Assembly (NCBI GenBank): GCA_029319145.1
Contig: CP119753.1
Coordinates: forward strand, 2,108,001 to 2,172,000
Direction of reading: 5' to 3'
Source: Microbacter sp. GSS18
Lineage (GTDB): Bacteria; Actinomycetota; Actinomycetes; Actinomycetales; Microbacteriaceae
Length of the DNA: 64,000 nt
The notes under the pieces were generated by a model. That model was given only the letters and a program-made list of their open reading frames with translations. It was not told where the DNA came from and made no database searches. Made by a program: the position numbers and the translations under genes. Positions 48,321 to 58,438 of the stretch are shown here, piece by piece (position 1 is the first letter of the stretch; every line of letters begins with the position of its first letter).

Positions 48321-49679
48321 CTACGCCAGCGCGAGCTCCTGCAGGACGACCGCCGAGAGGCGATCCGCGTGGCGCTGGGCGTCCTCGGCCGAGGCCGCCT
48401 CGACCATGACGCGCACGACCGGCTCGGTGCCCGACGCGCGCAGCAGCACGCGTCCGGTGTCCCCGAGCTCGGCTTCGGCTTCCGCGACGGCCTCGAGCAC
48501 GGCCGGGTGCTTGACGCCTTCGCGGTCGACGCCCTTCACGTTCACCAGCACCTGCGGGTACACCGTCATGACCGAGGCCAGCTCGGCGAGGGTCTTGCCG
48601 GTGCGGGCCATCTCGGCCACGACGTGAAGACCCGTCAGCAGGCCGTCGCCGGTGGTGGCGAAGTCGCTCATGATGACGTGGCCGGACTGCTCGCCGCCGA
48701 GCGAGTACCCGCCGGAGTTCATCCGCTCGAGCACGTAGCGGTCGCCGACGGCGGTCTGCTCGACGCGGATGCCGTGCTCCTCCATCGCGCGGTGCAGGCC
48801 GAGGTTGCTCATGACGGTCGCGACGAGGGTGTCGTCCTTGAGCGCGCCGCGCTCCTTCATCGACACCGCGAGGATCGCCATGATCTGGTCGCCGTCGACG
48901 ACGGCGCCGTTCGCGTCCACCGCGAGGCACCGGTCGGCGTCGCCGTCGTGCGCGATGCCGACGTCGGCGCCGTGCTCGACCACGGCGGCGGCGAGACCGT
49001 CGAGATGGGTGGATCCGACGCCGTCGTTGATGTTGAGGCCGTCGGGGTCGGCGCCGATGACGGTCACCTTCGCACCGGCGTCCTTGAACGTCTCGGGCGA
49101 GACGCCGGATGCCGCGCCGTGCGCGCAGTCCAGCACCACGTGCAGGCCGTCGAGGCGATGCGGCAGGGATCCGAGCAGGTGGACGACGTAGCGGTCCTCG
49201 GCATCGGCGAAGCGGCGGATGCGGCCGACGCCCGCGCCGGTCGGCTGCAGTTTCGCGCCGTTCATGGCGCGCTCGATGCGCTGCTCGACGATGTCGGGCA
49301 GCTTCACGCCGCCGCGAGCGAAGATCTTGATCCCGTTGTCGGGCGCGGGGTTGTGCGATGCCGACACCATGACGCCGAAATCGGCGTCGATGTCGGCGAT
49401 CAGGAACGCCGCCGCGGGCGTCGGGAGGACTCCCGCGTCATGCACGTCGACGCCCGACGAGGCGAGACCGGCTTCGACCGCTGCCGAGAGGAACTCGCCC
49501 GAGACGCGGGGATCGCGGGCCACGACGGCGGTGATGCGCTTGCCTGCCGCCCGGCGGGCGTCGGCCGTGCGGCCCTGGCCCAGGACGACGGCGGTCGCCT
49601 GGGCCAGGGACAGAGCGAGGTCGGCGGTGAGGGGGCCGTTGGCCAGCCCCCGCACGCCGTCCGTGCCGAAAAGCGGCAT
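48321..49679 (-). CDS. glmM: Phosphoglucosamine mutase
   Basis: Converts glucosamine-6-phosphate to glucosamine-1-phosphate, following GlmS, 452 residues. [12 protein letters not shown] at the N terminus, phosphoserine loop VSASHNP (S108), metal loop [13 protein letters not shown], sugar-binding [10 protein letters not shown] and the C-terminal phosphate site [14 protein letters not shown]. Third gene after rplM and rpsI, 15 bases from rpsI, the common actinobacterial arrangement. Confidence 0.97.
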   Translation of the reverse strand: MPLFGTDGVRGLANGPLTADLALSLAQATAVVLGQGRTADARRAAGKRITAVVARDPRVSGEFLSAAVEAGLASSGVDVHDAGVLPTPAAAFLIADIDADFGVMVSASHNPAPDNGIKIFARGGVKLPDIVEQRIERAMNGAKLQPTGAGVGRIRRFADAEDRYVVHLLGSLPHRLDGLHVVLDCAHGAASGVSPETFKDAGAKVTVIGADPDGLNINDGVGSTHLDGLAAAVVEHGADVGIAHDGDADRCLAVDANGAVVDGDQIMAILAVSMKERGALKDDTLVATVMSNLGLHRAMEEHGIRVEQTAVGDRYVLERMNSGGYSLGGEQSGHVIMSDFATTGDGLLTGLHVVAEMARTGKTLAELASVMTVYPQVLVNVKGVDREGVKHPAVLEAVAEAEAELGDTGRVLLRASGTEPVVRVMVEAASAEDAQRHADRLSAVVLQELALA

Positions 49680-49694
49680 CGGAACCGACTCGCT

Positions 49695-50168
49695 TTAGCG
49701 CTTCGAGTACTGAGGCGCCTTGCGGGCCTTCTTGAGACCGGCCTTCTTGCGCTCCTTGACGCGAGCGTCGCGCGAGAGGAAGCCGGCCTTCTTCAGGGTC
49801 GGGCGGTTGTGCTCGGCGTCGATCTCGTTCAGCGCGCGGGCGATGCCCAGGCGCAGAGCGCCGGCCTGGCCCGAGGGGCCGCCACCGTGGATGCGCGCGA
49901 CGACGTCGTACGCACCGGTGAGGTTGAGCACGGTGAACGGGTCGGTGATGAGCTGCTGGTGCAGCTTGTTCGGGAAGAAGTCCTCGAACGCACGACCGTT
50001 GATGGTGATGGTGCCGGTGCCCGGGATCAGGCGGACGCGGGCGATGGCCTCCTTGCGGCGGCCGACCGCGGCGCCGGGGACCGAGAGCACGGGGCGCTCG
50101 GCGGCGACGGCCTCCTGGTCGACGGGGGTCTCGGTCGAGAAGTTCTGGGCGGTGTCGTTGTCTGCCAC
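49695..50168 (-). CDS. rpsI: 30S ribosomal protein S9
   Basis: A 157-residue ribosomal protein: [53 protein letters not shown] and the basic tail ending [11 protein letters not shown], which reaches the P-site tRNA. About 30 acidic residues precede the core, typical of actinobacteria. AAGGA eight bases before the GTG start. Follows rplM by 27 bases. Confidence 0.98.
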   Translation of the reverse strand: MADNDTAQNFSTETPVDQEAVAAERPVLSVPGAAVGRRKEAIARVRLIPGTGTITINGRAFEDFFPNKLHQQLITDPFTVLNLTGAYDVVARIHGGGPSGQAGALRLGIARALNEIDAEHNRPTLKKAGFLSRDARVKERKKAGLKKARKAPQYSKR

Positions 50169-50195
50169 GAGTGTGTCCTTAGTCTGAGGAGGCGC

Positions 50196-50642
50196 TTACT
50201 GGGCGACCTGGTCGAAGGTGTACGTCTTGGGCTGCTGGGCGGCGTGCGGATGCTCGGCACCGGCGTAGACCTTCAGCTTCGACAGCTGCTGGCGGCCCAG
50301 CGTGTTCTTGGGGAGCATGCCGCGGACGGCCTTCTCGACGGCGCGGACCGGGTTCTTCTCGAGGAGCTCCTCGTACGAGACGGCCTTGAGCCCACCCGGG
50401 TAGCCCGAGTGGCGGTAGGCCATCTTCTTCTGGAGCTTCTGGCCGGTGAGGGCCACCTTGTCGGCGTTGATGATGATGACGAAGTCGCCCATGTCGACGT
50501 GAGGGGCGAAGGTCGGCTTGTGCTTGCCACGGAGGATGGCGGCCGCGTGCGAGGCGAGGCGTCCGAGGACGACGTCGGTCGCGTCGATGACCAGCCACTC
50601 GCGCTGGGCTTCGCCAGCCTTGGGGGTGTAAGTGCGCGTCAC
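50196..50642 (-). CDS. rplM: 50S ribosomal protein L13
   Basis: A 148-residue ribosomal protein: [49 protein letters not shown] and [16 protein letters not shown]. The GTG start ([13 protein letters not shown]) is chosen because the family begins at this point and upstream codons lack similarity. The Shine-Dalgarno is weak (AAGAAAG). First gene of rplM-rpsI-glmM; the 194-base leader has GC-rich inverted segments (CTCCGGCCGACAGCCGGGGG) that could be an autoregulatory or attenuator structure. Confidence 0.98.
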   Translation of the reverse strand: MTRTYTPKAGEAQREWLVIDATDVVLGRLASHAAAILRGKHKPTFAPHVDMGDFVIIINADKVALTGQKLQKKMAYRHSGYPGGLKAVSYEELLEKNPVRAVEKAVRGMLPKNTLGRQQLSKLKVYAGAEHPHAAQQPKTYTFDQVAQ

Positions 50643-50836
50643 AGTAGTGCTGCTTTCTTGATTCGAACGGAGAGGTTCGTGAATCCCGCTCCGGGGTGGT
50701 TCTCCGGCCGACAGCCGGGGGAACACGCCAGTGGAGGGCTCACGTTCGCGGCGCCGCGCCAGCAGGACGCAGGCACCAAAGGGTTAGTCTACGGCATGGC
50801 GGATGCCGCGCCAAACCCGCTGGATTCCGGCGGGGA

Positions 50837-52936
50837 CTACGGGGTCGAGTCCGTCGTCACGGGGTCGGGTGTCGGGTAGTCCCACGGGATCAGCCACGGC
50901 TCCTCGATCTTGATGCGCTCCTCTTCGTCGCGCAGCGCGGTCACGGCGGCGGCGTAGTCGAGCATGTTCTGGATGCCGGTGCGATCGCTCTCCTGCGCGG
51001 CGACGACCTCGTCGGCCCTCGTGGTCACCGCGTCCCGGTAGGTCTGGGCGGGCAGGCCGTTCTCCCCGACGATCGTGCGGGCGGATTCCGGGAGAGTCGA
51101 CCCGAGCGCCGTTCGCGTCGTGCTGAGGGCGCCGAGGGCGTCGTCCAGGGCGGACGACGCGGCGTCGGCCTCGGTCGTGAGGGAGTCGAGGACGACCGTG
51201 TAGGCCTGAGCGTCCCTCGTCGCTGCCTCGAGGGAGTCCAGATCGCTCGTGTCCACGTCGCCGCGCTCGTACGGCGCGGGCACGGCCGGAACGCCGGCGT
51301 CGACGATCGCCCGCACGTCGTCGATCGCGGACTGCGCGGCCGCCTGCGCGTCGTCGGGACTCATGCCCTTCAGCGCCGCGACGGCGGGCTCTGCGTAGTC
51401 CGCGGCCTCGACCGCGCGGGCGCTGAGGTCGTCGAACTCGGCGATCGACTGCTCGAGCTCCTGCCGCGGCTGATCGATCTGCGCCTCCACGCGGTCGAGC
51501 ACGGTGACGGCCTCGGCCACGCGGTTGTTGTGGGCGATGAGGTTCGCGACGACGACCGCGCCCACCGCGATGAGGGCCACGATCAGGACGGAGAGCGCGA
51601 TGCCCCACTCCCTGCTCCGCCAGCGGGGCCCGCCGAAGCGGGATCGCGCCGGGACGAAGACCGGTTCGCCGGGTCGTGCGACCGCGGGCGTCGCGTCGGA
51701 CTTCTTCGAGCGCTCGCCGCGCCCGCGGGTACGCCCCGCCGGTGCCTCGGATGCGGCTGCCGCCGATGCGGATGCCGCTGCGGCCACCGGCTCGGGGGCC
51801 GAGACGTCGTCGGCCTCGGGCTCCACGGCGTCGGTCGCTTCGGGCGCGGGCGCGGGGAGGGGCTCGCGCTCGGCGGCGGGCTCGGCGCTCGGGACGGGCT
51901 CGGCGCTCGGGGCCTCGGCCGAATCGGGCTGCACCGGGGTCGCCGCGGTCGTGCCGTGCCACAGCCAGGAGATCCCGCTCCGGTGCGGTGCCGGTTCGGC
52001 TTCGTCGGCCGCCGCGGTCGGGACAGCGCCGGTGTCGAGGGACAGGTCGCCGAAGAGATCGTCGAGCTCGTCGAGCGCCGAGCGGCGCCCCGCGCTCGCG
52101 TCCGGCTCCGACGACGCTCCGTCGACGGAACCTGCCTCGGCGGCGGTCTGCGTGGCGGGCTCGGACATCGCCGCCGCTGCCGGCTCGACGCGCTCGGCCG
52201 GGTCGACGTCCTCGGCGGGTGCCGCCGGCGCCGGCTCGACCTGCGCGTCGGCCGGCGGCGTCGCGGCCACCGGCTGAGCGGCTTCGGCCTGCGCGTCGAT
52301 CGTGGGCGCCGGCGCCTCGGGCGCGGACTCCGGCTGCGTGACGGCCTCAGGCACGGGCGTGGGCTCGGGCTCGGGCTCGGGCGGCGCGATGACCTCGGGC
52401 GCTGCGGTCGGCTCCGGCTCAGGAGTCGGCTCCGGCTCTGGCTCCGGCTCCGGCTCCGGCACGATGACCTCGGGCGCCGGTTCGGGCTCGGGCGCCGGTT
52501 CGGGCTCGGGGGCCGGTTCCGGTTCGGGCTCGGGGGCCGGCTCCGGCGGCACGATGGCTTCGGGCTCCGGCTCGGGGGCCGGCGCGAGCCTGCCGGCTTC
52601 GATGGGCTGGTCGAACAGCGCGTCCAGCTCCTCGACCGAGCCGTCGGACGCGCCCACGTCCTCCTGGACCTGTGGGCGCGACGGTCCCGTGCCGAACAGC
52701 GCGTCGAGGTCGTCCTCGACCGACGGGCGCTCGCTGGTCGGCGTCTGCGCCGACGAGAAGAGCGCCGACAGGCCGTCGTCGGCGACGCGGCCGGGTTCGG
52801 TCTCGCGGGCCGGGCTCCTCCCGAAGAAGTCCGCGAGCATCCGCGCACGGTCGTCGGCGGCGCCACCTGCCGGTGCGCCGCTCTGCCCGCCCCCGCGGGG
52901 GTCGGAGCTGCCGCCTGTGCCTCGAGGATTGCCCAT
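50837..52936 (-). CDS. Pro/Glu-rich single-pass membrane protein of unknown function
   Basis: A 699-residue protein in three parts. The N-terminal 430 residues are acidic and disordered, with short recurring motifs ([28 protein letters not shown]) and a long [13 protein letters not shown] stretch. A single helix (about 440-470, [25 protein letters not shown]) follows an Arg-rich stop, and the C-terminal 230 residues are Ala-rich coiled coil outside the cell. The repeated LDxLF motifs look like docking peptides. AAGGA overlaps the ATG region and TACACT (52976-52981) is the likely -10. No family recognised; a divisome or wall scaffold is one guess. Confidence 0.75.
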   Translation of the reverse strand: MGNPRGTGGSSDPRGGGQSGAPAGGAADDRARMLADFFGRSPARETEPGRVADDGLSALFSSAQTPTSERPSVEDDLDALFGTGPSRPQVQEDVGASDGSVEELDALFDQPIEAGRLAPAPEPEPEAIVPPEPAPEPEPEPAPEPEPAPEPEPAPEVIVPEPEPEPEPEPTPEPEPTAAPEVIAPPEPEPEPTPVPEAVTQPESAPEAPAPTIDAQAEAAQPVAATPPADAQVEPAPAAPAEDVDPAERVEPAAAAMSEPATQTAAEAGSVDGASSEPDASAGRRSALDELDDLFGDLSLDTGAVPTAAADEAEPAPHRSGISWLWHGTTAATPVQPDSAEAPSAEPVPSAEPAAEREPLPAPAPEATDAVEPEADDVSAPEPVAAAASASAAAASEAPAGRTRGRGERSKKSDATPAVARPGEPVFVPARSRFGGPRWRSREWGIALSVLIVALIAVGAVVVANLIAHNNRVAEAVTVLDRVEAQIDQPRQELEQSIAEFDDLSARAVEAADYAEPAVAALKGMSPDDAQAAAQSAIDDVRAIVDAGVPAVPAPYERGDVDTSDLDSLEAATRDAQAYTVVLDSLTTEADAASSALDDALGALSTTRTALGSTLPESARTIVGENGLPAQTYRDAVTTRADEVVAAQESDRTGIQNMLDYAAAVTALRDEEERIKIEEPWLIPWDYPTPDPVTTDSTP

Positions 52937-52975
52937 GATCCTTCGCGCCCGCTGGTCGTCGTCGCGGGCGCGGCC

Positions 52976-52981
52976 AGTGTA
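52976..52981 (-). promoter_or_regulatory. -10 hexamer (TACACT) of the Pro/Glu-rich protein gene
   Basis: TACACT on the minus strand, 39 bases before ATG 52936; a leader with AAGGA at its end follows. Confidence 0.4.
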
Positions 52982-53114
52982 CACGCGCGCGGAGAACCGA
53001 TTCTGAGCGTCCGCCGAACCCCCGCTGCACCATCCGGGCGCCTCGAGCCCTGCCGATGTCGGAGCCCGCGTCGTACTCTGGAAGTGCTCGGCCGGAGAAG
53101 GGGAACCGGCATAC

Positions 53115-53450
53115 GTGGGGACGTCGAAGCGGTACGCGCAGCACTACGACGATCTGATGCACGAGCGCCTCGAAGAGGTGCGGATCCCGCCGTGCACGCT
53201 CCCGCATCATGCCTTCGGGTCCGAGGACATCCGCTGGGCGAGCGCCGCCCAGAAGCAGTCCGTGTGGGCCTGGATCTCATGGCCGCACAAGCCGGCCGAG
53301 CGCCTGGCGGCGCGCGCGATCGGCTGGAACGACCGCGTCGTGATCGTCGAGTGGGACGATCGCACCGGCACGCGGAACACCGTCGTGTGGCGCAACGCCG
53401 TCACCCTGCGCTCGGCGCCCGACGCGGGTCCCCGGCGACCTCGGCGTTGA
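53115..53450 (+). CDS. Conserved-looking hypothetical protein, 111 residues
   Basis: A small soluble basic protein ([19 protein letters not shown]...) with many aromatic residues in its second half ([31 protein letters not shown]) and an Arg/Pro-rich tail. I do not recognise a family. TACTCT (53074-53079) is a plausible -10, and GGAGAAGGGGA lies about a dozen bases before the GTG. Divergent from the Pro/Glu-rich protein and convergent with the acyl-CoA dehydrogenase-like gene. Confidence 0.65.
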   Translation: MGTSKRYAQHYDDLMHERLEEVRIPPCTLPHHAFGSEDIRWASAAQKQSVWAWISWPHKPAERLAARAIGWNDRVVIVEWDDRTGTRNTVVWRNAVTLRSAPDAGPRRPRR

Positions 53451-53507
53451 CGGCGGCCCCGTGGCGACCATGCCCCCGGAGCGCGCGGCGGCCGGACCGG
53501 CGGCAGG

Positions 53508-54629
53508 TCAGTCCGCGCCCAGGACCCAGCCGCCCACGATCTCCTGGCTGAACGGCACCGAGTACGCCATGAGGGCCCCCGCCTGTGCGTCGCGGAAGAT
53601 GCGCTGGATCGGCGAGCGCAGCAGGTAGCCGCCTCCTCCCCCGATGCGCACGGCGAGGGCGGCGGCGGTCTTGGCCACCTCGTTGGCGAGCATCTTCGCC
53701 TCGGTCGCGGCCGGCACCGTCTCGCGGCTCCCGTGGTCGGCGAGCCACGTCACCTGCTCGGCCAGCAGCCGCGCGGCGCGGAGCTGCACCCAGGCCATGG
53801 CCGTCTCCTGCCGGACCCACGTCGCGTCCGCGAGGGGCGGCGCGCCGGGCGTCCGAGCACGGGAGGCCGTCTCCGTCAGTGCGTCGAGCGCCGATTCGGC
53901 GATGCCGATCGAGATGAAGGCGAAGGCCACCGTGATGAGGCTCGCATAGTCGGTCGTCGGCTTCTCGCACCGACGGCCGCCGGGCAGCGGCGTGCGGTCG
54001 AACACGATCGTGCGGCTGCGGGTCGCGCGCATGCCCATGGTCTCGTCGATCGGCGGGAAGGTGACGCTCTCGTCGATCGTGACGCCGAAGAAGGCCCGCT
54101 CCCCGTCGACGCGGACGTTGAGGTAGAGGTGATCGGCGGCTTCGGAGCCCGAGACGAAGAGCTTGCGGCCCGTCAGCGCCCAGCCGTCCGTCGTCGGCAC
54201 GGCATCCTGCTGCGACGCCAGGAAGTGGTTGCCGCCCGCCGGCTCGCTGAGCGCGTTGGCGAACCGCCTGCCCGCGCGCAGCTCGGCCGCGAAGAACGCC
54301 GCGGCGTCGGGCGCGGAGGTCGTCACGAGCGCGTGGGCGGCGCCGATGTGCATGAGCCAGACCGTCGCGACGGCGGGGTGGGCCGCGGCGAGCACGCGCA
54401 CGATCTGCCCCAGCGTCGCGTGCGACAGCGCCTCACCGCCGTGCTCGACCGGCAGGAACGCGACGTCCAGACCGGTGTCCGAGAGCGCGCGCAGATGCTC
54501 GATCGGCAGGCGGGCGTCCGCGTCATCGGCCGCGACGGACTCTGCGAACGCCGGGGCGAGGGCGTCCACGGCATCGATCCAGCGCCGTTCGGACGCGGGG
54601 ACCTCGACGGGAGAGGGACGCGTGAGCAT
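53508..54629 (-). CDS. Acyl-CoA dehydrogenase family flavoprotein
   Basis: A 373-residue FAD enzyme of the acyl-CoA dehydrogenase superfamily. N-terminal helical domain (LPIEHLRALSDTGLDVAFLPVEHGG), the FAD-binding beta domain (ANALSEPAGGNHF, LTGRKLFVSGSEAADHL, ETMGMRATRSRTIVFD) and C-terminal helices (IGGGGGYLLRSPIQRIFRDAQAGALMAYSV). It resembles the flavin-monooxygenase-like (DszC/IsoB-type) or NcnH-like branch as much as true acyl-CoA dehydrogenases; no clear catalytic Glu is seen. AAAGGAG precedes ATG 54629. Last gene of the minus-strand deaminase cluster, 44 bases after the adenine deaminase-like gene. Confidence 0.8.
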   Translation of the reverse strand: MLTRPSPVEVPASERRWIDAVDALAPAFAESVAADDADARLPIEHLRALSDTGLDVAFLPVEHGGEALSHATLGQIVRVLAAAHPAVATVWLMHIGAAHALVTTSAPDAAAFFAAELRAGRRFANALSEPAGGNHFLASQQDAVPTTDGWALTGRKLFVSGSEAADHLYLNVRVDGERAFFGVTIDESVTFPPIDETMGMRATRSRTIVFDRTPLPGGRRCEKPTTDYASLITVAFAFISIGIAESALDALTETASRARTPGAPPLADATWVRQETAMAWVQLRAARLLAEQVTWLADHGSRETVPAATEAKMLANEVAKTAAALAVRIGGGGGYLLRSPIQRIFRDAQAGALMAYSVPFSQEIVGGWVLGAD

Positions 54630-54673
54630 GCTGCTCCTTTCTCTGGCGGGGCGGATGCCGTCGGGCGTCGCGG

Positions 54674-56473
54674 TCACGCATGCTCGGCGACGTGGCCGCA
54701 CGCGTCGACCGGGCCCGGAAGCAGCACGTCGACGAACGATCGCGTGACGGCGTCCACGAGGCCGCGCTCGGTCACGCCGAGGTCGGGCACCGAGTACAGC
54801 CCGACGAACGACAGGATGATGTACGGCGAGCGGATGGGGCAGCCGAGGCCCGCCGTCGCGGCATGTCCGTGCGCGAGGGCCGCGGCGGTCTGCTCGAACG
54901 GCGCGTCGCTCATCATCCCGCCGATGGGCAGTTCGACGCGGGCGAGCACCTCGTCGCCGTCGACGGTGACGAATCCGCCCTGCATCGCGCGCAGCTCTTC
55001 GACCGCGCGCACCATCGACGCGTCGTCGGCGCCGACGACGGCGATGTTCATGTTGGGGCAGTTCATCGTGACCGCGATGGCGCCGCGGGCGAGACCGAAT
55101 CCGCGGACGAAGCCGACCCCCACATGCCCTTCGGCGTGATGGCGGTCGACGACGGCGATCTTCAGGACGTCGCCTGCCGTATCCGAGACGACAGCGCCGT
55201 CGACGACCTCGAGCTCGGCCTCGAAGGCGCGCTTGAAGTAGCCGTTGTACATCGCCATCGCCCGCACGCGGGCGGTGGCGCCCTCGGCCGGGACACGGAA
55301 CATGTCGGGATCCAGCTCGTCGGGCAGGTGCACGGTGTCGCGCGTCCACGCGGGGATCGGGTCCTCGGCGGCGAACAGCGCGGCGCCCGAGCGCGCGACG
55401 ACCGATCCGGCGACGATGACCGTGTCCGGGCGCACGTCGGCGAGATCGGGGATGATCTGCAGGTCGGCCAGGCGCGATGGCGCGAGCATTCCCACCACCT
55501 GGTCGAGCCGGTAGTACCGCGCCGGCACGGTCGTGGCCATGCGGTACGCCAGCTGCGGATCGACGCCGAAGCGGATCACCTGACGCACATGGTGGTCGAT
55601 GTGCCCCTGCGTGGACAGGTCGAGCGCGTGCTTGTCGTCGGCGCAGAAGCACATGTGGCGCAGCGCCGGGGCGATGGCCTCCAGGTCGGCGAACAGCGCA
55701 ACGGTGTTGTCGGTGAGCGATGAGCCCATCACGGTGATCATCGCCCCCAGCCGCGTGCGCTCCAGCGCCTGCTCGATCGTGGCGGAGTTGTGGTCGTCGC
55801 CGACGCCGGCCGCGAGGTACCCCCACAGCGACTCCCCCGTCTGCGCGGCCGTGTGCCCGGTGATGCGGCGGCCCGCGACGAGCGCCTCGCGGAAGCGCGC
55901 CGTCGAGACGTCGCCCATGTCGAACGGGTTGCCCTCGCCGAGGGTCACCGTGACGTCGTCGCGCAGGCGGCCGAGGACGGTGGGTTCGGGGATGACCGCG
56001 CCGCCGCGCTCGAGCGTCGTCGAGGCGGGCGTGGTCGGCGACACCTGCTGGAACATGTGCAGGGGCGTGCGGGTCGACAGGGCGAAGTCCATGCCCGCCG
56101 CTCCCCACACGTTCGCCGACCCGTTCGGGTCGATCAGCACGGTCGTCGTGCCGCGCGGAACGCTCAGCCGCGCCAGCTGTCCGGGCGTCAGATGCGTGTA
56201 CTCGACGTGCAGATGGGCGTCGATGAAGCCGGGGACGACCCACGCGCCCCGGGCGTCGATGATCTCGCCTGCCTCGGCGACGTGGTCCCACGGCGTCAGC
56301 GTCGCGATGTGGCGACCGGCGATCAGGACGTCGCGTTCGAGCCACTCCTCGGTGCCGGGCGACTGCACGAGGCCACCGCGCACGATGACGTCGGGCCGGG
56401 CACGGCCGGCGGCCACGGCGCGCAGGCGCACGAGTTCGGCGGTGGTCGGATACAGGTCGCCCTTGTCGGTCAT
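54674..56473 (-). CDS. Adenine deaminase-like amidohydrolase
   Basis: A 599-residue amidohydrolase of the adenine deaminase (Ade) family. N-terminal strand domain (DVIVRGGLVQSPGTEEWLERDVLIAGRHIA), metal ligands H87 and H89 in GFIDAHLHVEYTHL, the GHTAAQTGESLWGYLAAGVGDDHNSA segment, CADDKHALDLSTQGHIDHHVR, and a C-terminal domain with NCPNMNIAVVGADDASMVRAV. Length and domain order fit Ade, which deaminates adenine to hypoxanthine, but the TRZ-like neighbours make a related heterocycle possible. Confidence 0.88.
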   Translation of the reverse strand: MTDKGDLYPTTAELVRLRAVAAGRARPDVIVRGGLVQSPGTEEWLERDVLIAGRHIATLTPWDHVAEAGEIIDARGAWVVPGFIDAHLHVEYTHLTPGQLARLSVPRGTTTVLIDPNGSANVWGAAGMDFALSTRTPLHMFQQVSPTTPASTTLERGGAVIPEPTVLGRLRDDVTVTLGEGNPFDMGDVSTARFREALVAGRRITGHTAAQTGESLWGYLAAGVGDDHNSATIEQALERTRLGAMITVMGSSLTDNTVALFADLEAIAPALRHMCFCADDKHALDLSTQGHIDHHVRQVIRFGVDPQLAYRMATTVPARYYRLDQVVGMLAPSRLADLQIIPDLADVRPDTVIVAGSVVARSGAALFAAEDPIPAWTRDTVHLPDELDPDMFRVPAEGATARVRAMAMYNGYFKRAFEAELEVVDGAVVSDTAGDVLKIAVVDRHHAEGHVGVGFVRGFGLARGAIAVTMNCPNMNIAVVGADDASMVRAVEELRAMQGGFVTVDGDEVLARVELPIGGMMSDAPFEQTAAALAHGHAATAGLGCPIRSPYIILSFVGLYSVPDLGVTERGLVDAVTRSFVDVLLPGPVDACGHVAEHA

Positions 56474-56498
56474 GGCTTCTCCGGGGCCGGCTGTCGGG

Positions 56499-57011
56499 TC
56501 ATCGGGCCCAGAAGTCCCCGTGCGCCTCGATCGCCTCTTCCCACATGGCGGGGCCGGCCACGGCGATGGCGCGCTGTCCGGCGTTGAGCACCGTGGCGCT
56601 CGAGAGCGCCATCGTCGGGTTCTCCTCGTGGTCGCCGGTCAGCACCGCCAGCTGCGCCTCGGTCATCGCCCACACGACCCGGCCGATCCCCGACCAGTAG
56701 ATCGCTCCCGAGCACATCGCGCACGGCTCGCAGCTGGTGTAGAGCGAGTAGCCGGCCAGCGCCTCGGCGCCGAAGATCTTGAACGCGAGGCGGGCCAGAT
56801 TCGTCTCGGCGTGCGCGGTGCAGTCGTTGTCGGTGTTGACGGTGTTCTCGGCGCGCAGCACGGCGGTGCCGTCGGCGTCGGCGAGCACCGCGCCGAACGG
56901 GTGGTTGCCGTGCGCGACCGCGCTGCGGCCGGCGGCGATCGCTTCGCGCAGCAGCGCCCGGTCGACGTCGGTGATGGTCGGGTCCTCGGTCACTGCGGTG
57001 GCGTCGGTCAC
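56499..57011 (-). CDS. Nucleoside/guanine deaminase-like zinc enzyme
   Basis: A 170-residue cytidine deaminase-fold enzyme: zinc ligands H67 and C97/C100 with catalytic E69 in CTAHAETN and SCEPCAMCSGAIYW. This matches the tRNA-adenosine/guanine deaminase-like branch (GuaD/Blr3880 type), so guanine or a modified purine base is the likely substrate. GAGGAG lies eight bases before the GTG start at 57011. Second gene of the cluster, 59 bases after the amidohydrolase and 25 before the adenine deaminase-like gene. Confidence 0.88.
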   Translation of the reverse strand: MTDATAVTEDPTITDVDRALLREAIAAGRSAVAHGNHPFGAVLADADGTAVLRAENTVNTDNDCTAHAETNLARLAFKIFGAEALAGYSLYTSCEPCAMCSGAIYWSGIGRVVWAMTEAQLAVLTGDHEENPTMALSSATVLNAGQRAIAVAGPAMWEEAIEAHGDFWAR

Positions 57012-57070
57012 GGATCGGGCTCCTCTGTGTCGATGGTGTCGGTGGTGCGGCGGGGTGCCGCCGGCGGCGA

Positions 57071-58438
57071 TCAGGCGAAGACGCCGGGCAGCGCGCCGGT
57101 GCTCTGCAGGTACGCCGCGCGGCGCTCGAACAGCCCCGGCACCACCGCGCGGGCCCGCTCGATGATCTCGGGCAGGTCGGCGGTGACGAGCCGTCCGTCG
57201 TCGACGACGACGGCGCCGGCGACGATCGTCGTGTCGACGTCGGATCCGCGCACGGCGTGCACGAGATTGTGGTGGATGTTGGCGTACGGACCGGACGGCA
57301 GCAGGGGCGTCATGCGCGGGGTGTCGGTGCGCACGGCGATCAGGTCCGCCTGCTTGCCGGCGACGAGCGAGCCGAGCCGGTCGCCTTGGCCGATCGCACG
57401 GGCGCCGTGCACGGTCGCCATCTCGAGCACCGTCCACGATCCCATCGCCGCGGCGTCCATGGAGCGCAGCTTGCCCAGCAGCGACGCCGTCTTCATCTCC
57501 TCGAACATGTCGAGGTTGTTGTTCTCCTTCTCGCCGTCGGTGCCGAGGCCCACCGCCACACCGGCGGCGAGCATCTCGGCGACGGGGGCGAAGCCGCTCG
57601 CGAGCTTCATGTTGCTGATGGGGTTGTGCGAGACGCCCACGCCGCGGTCGGCGATGAGTGCCACCTCGGCGTCGTCGAGCCACACCGCGTGGGCGATCAT
57701 GGCGCGCGGCGCGTCGAAGAAGCCGAGCTGCTCGAGGGCGAACATCGGGCGGGCGCCGTGGCGCTGCTCGAACTCGGCGACTTCGATCTCGGCTTCGGAG
57801 CAGTGGGTGTACAGACCGGTGTCGAAGTGCCGCGCCATGTCGATCGCGCGTCGCTGTCCGTCGGCGTCGGCGTAGAACGGATGCTCGAGCCCGACCCACG
57901 GCATGATGCGACCGCCGGCGGCACCGGTCCAGTCGCGCAGCATCCGCTCGTTGTCATCGAGCGTGTCGAAGTAGTCGTGATCCGGGTGGGCGCCCACGTA
58001 ATTGACGCTGACCAGGCGATTTCCGAGCGCGCTCGCGGCGTGCGCGCTGCGGTCCATGAAGCGCCACATGTCGACGACGGTGGTGGTCCCGGACAGCAGC
58101 CCCTCGGCGTAGCAGAGCCATGCCGCCGCCTCGGCCTCGTCGGGGCGCAGGACCCGGTGCATGGGGTCGATGTGCAGTCGCAGCCACTCCCAGACGGGCA
58201 GCTCCTCGGCGGTCCCCCGGAGCACCCCCGAGTGGTGGTGCGCGTTGATGAGGCCGGGCATGAGCACGTGGTCGGGCTTGTCGATGCGGCGGGCACCGGG
58301 GTGGTCGGCGAGCACGCGGGCGGCCTCGCCGACGTCGACGATCGTGTCGCCCGAGAAGGCCACCGCACCGTTCTCGATCACGGTGCGGTGCTCGTCCATC
58401 GTCACCACGATGGGCGCGGTGATCACGGTCGTGGACAT
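57071..58438 (-). CDS. TRZ/ATZ-type amidohydrolase (probable deaminase)
   Basis: A 455-residue metal-dependent hydrolase of the chlorohydrolase/S-adenosylhomocysteine deaminase-like group. Metal sites: H67-H68-H69 (PGLINAHHHSG), HCSEAEIEV (His), AHAVWLDDAE (His) and LGTDGEKENNNLDMFEEMK (Asp). SHNPISNMKLASGFAPV is typical of the TRZ/ATZ family, which deaminates aminated heterocycles. First gene of the minus-strand cluster, divergent from the GntR regulator, whose operators probably lie in the shared gap. Confidence 0.87.
   Translation of the reverse strand: MSTTVITAPIVVTMDEHRTVIENGAVAFSGDTIVDVGEAARVLADHPGARRIDKPDHVLMPGLINAHHHSGVLRGTAEELPVWEWLRLHIDPMHRVLRPDEAEAAAWLCYAEGLLSGTTTVVDMWRFMDRSAHAASALGNRLVSVNYVGAHPDHDYFDTLDDNERMLRDWTGAAGGRIMPWVGLEHPFYADADGQRRAIDMARHFDTGLYTHCSEAEIEVAEFEQRHGARPMFALEQLGFFDAPRAMIAHAVWLDDAEVALIADRGVGVSHNPISNMKLASGFAPVAEMLAAGVAVGLGTDGEKENNNLDMFEEMKTASLLGKLRSMDAAAMGSWTVLEMATVHGARAIGQGDRLGSLVAGKQADLIAVRTDTPRMTPLLPSGPYANIHHNLVHAVRGSDVDTTIVAGAVVVDDGRLVTADLPEIIERARAVVPGLFERRAAYLQSTGALPGVFA

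Noticed and set aside
53508..58438. Horizontal transfer of the catabolic region
   Set aside because: No integrase, tRNA junction, flanking repeat or shift in GC and octamer use was seen, so transfer cannot be supported from this window.
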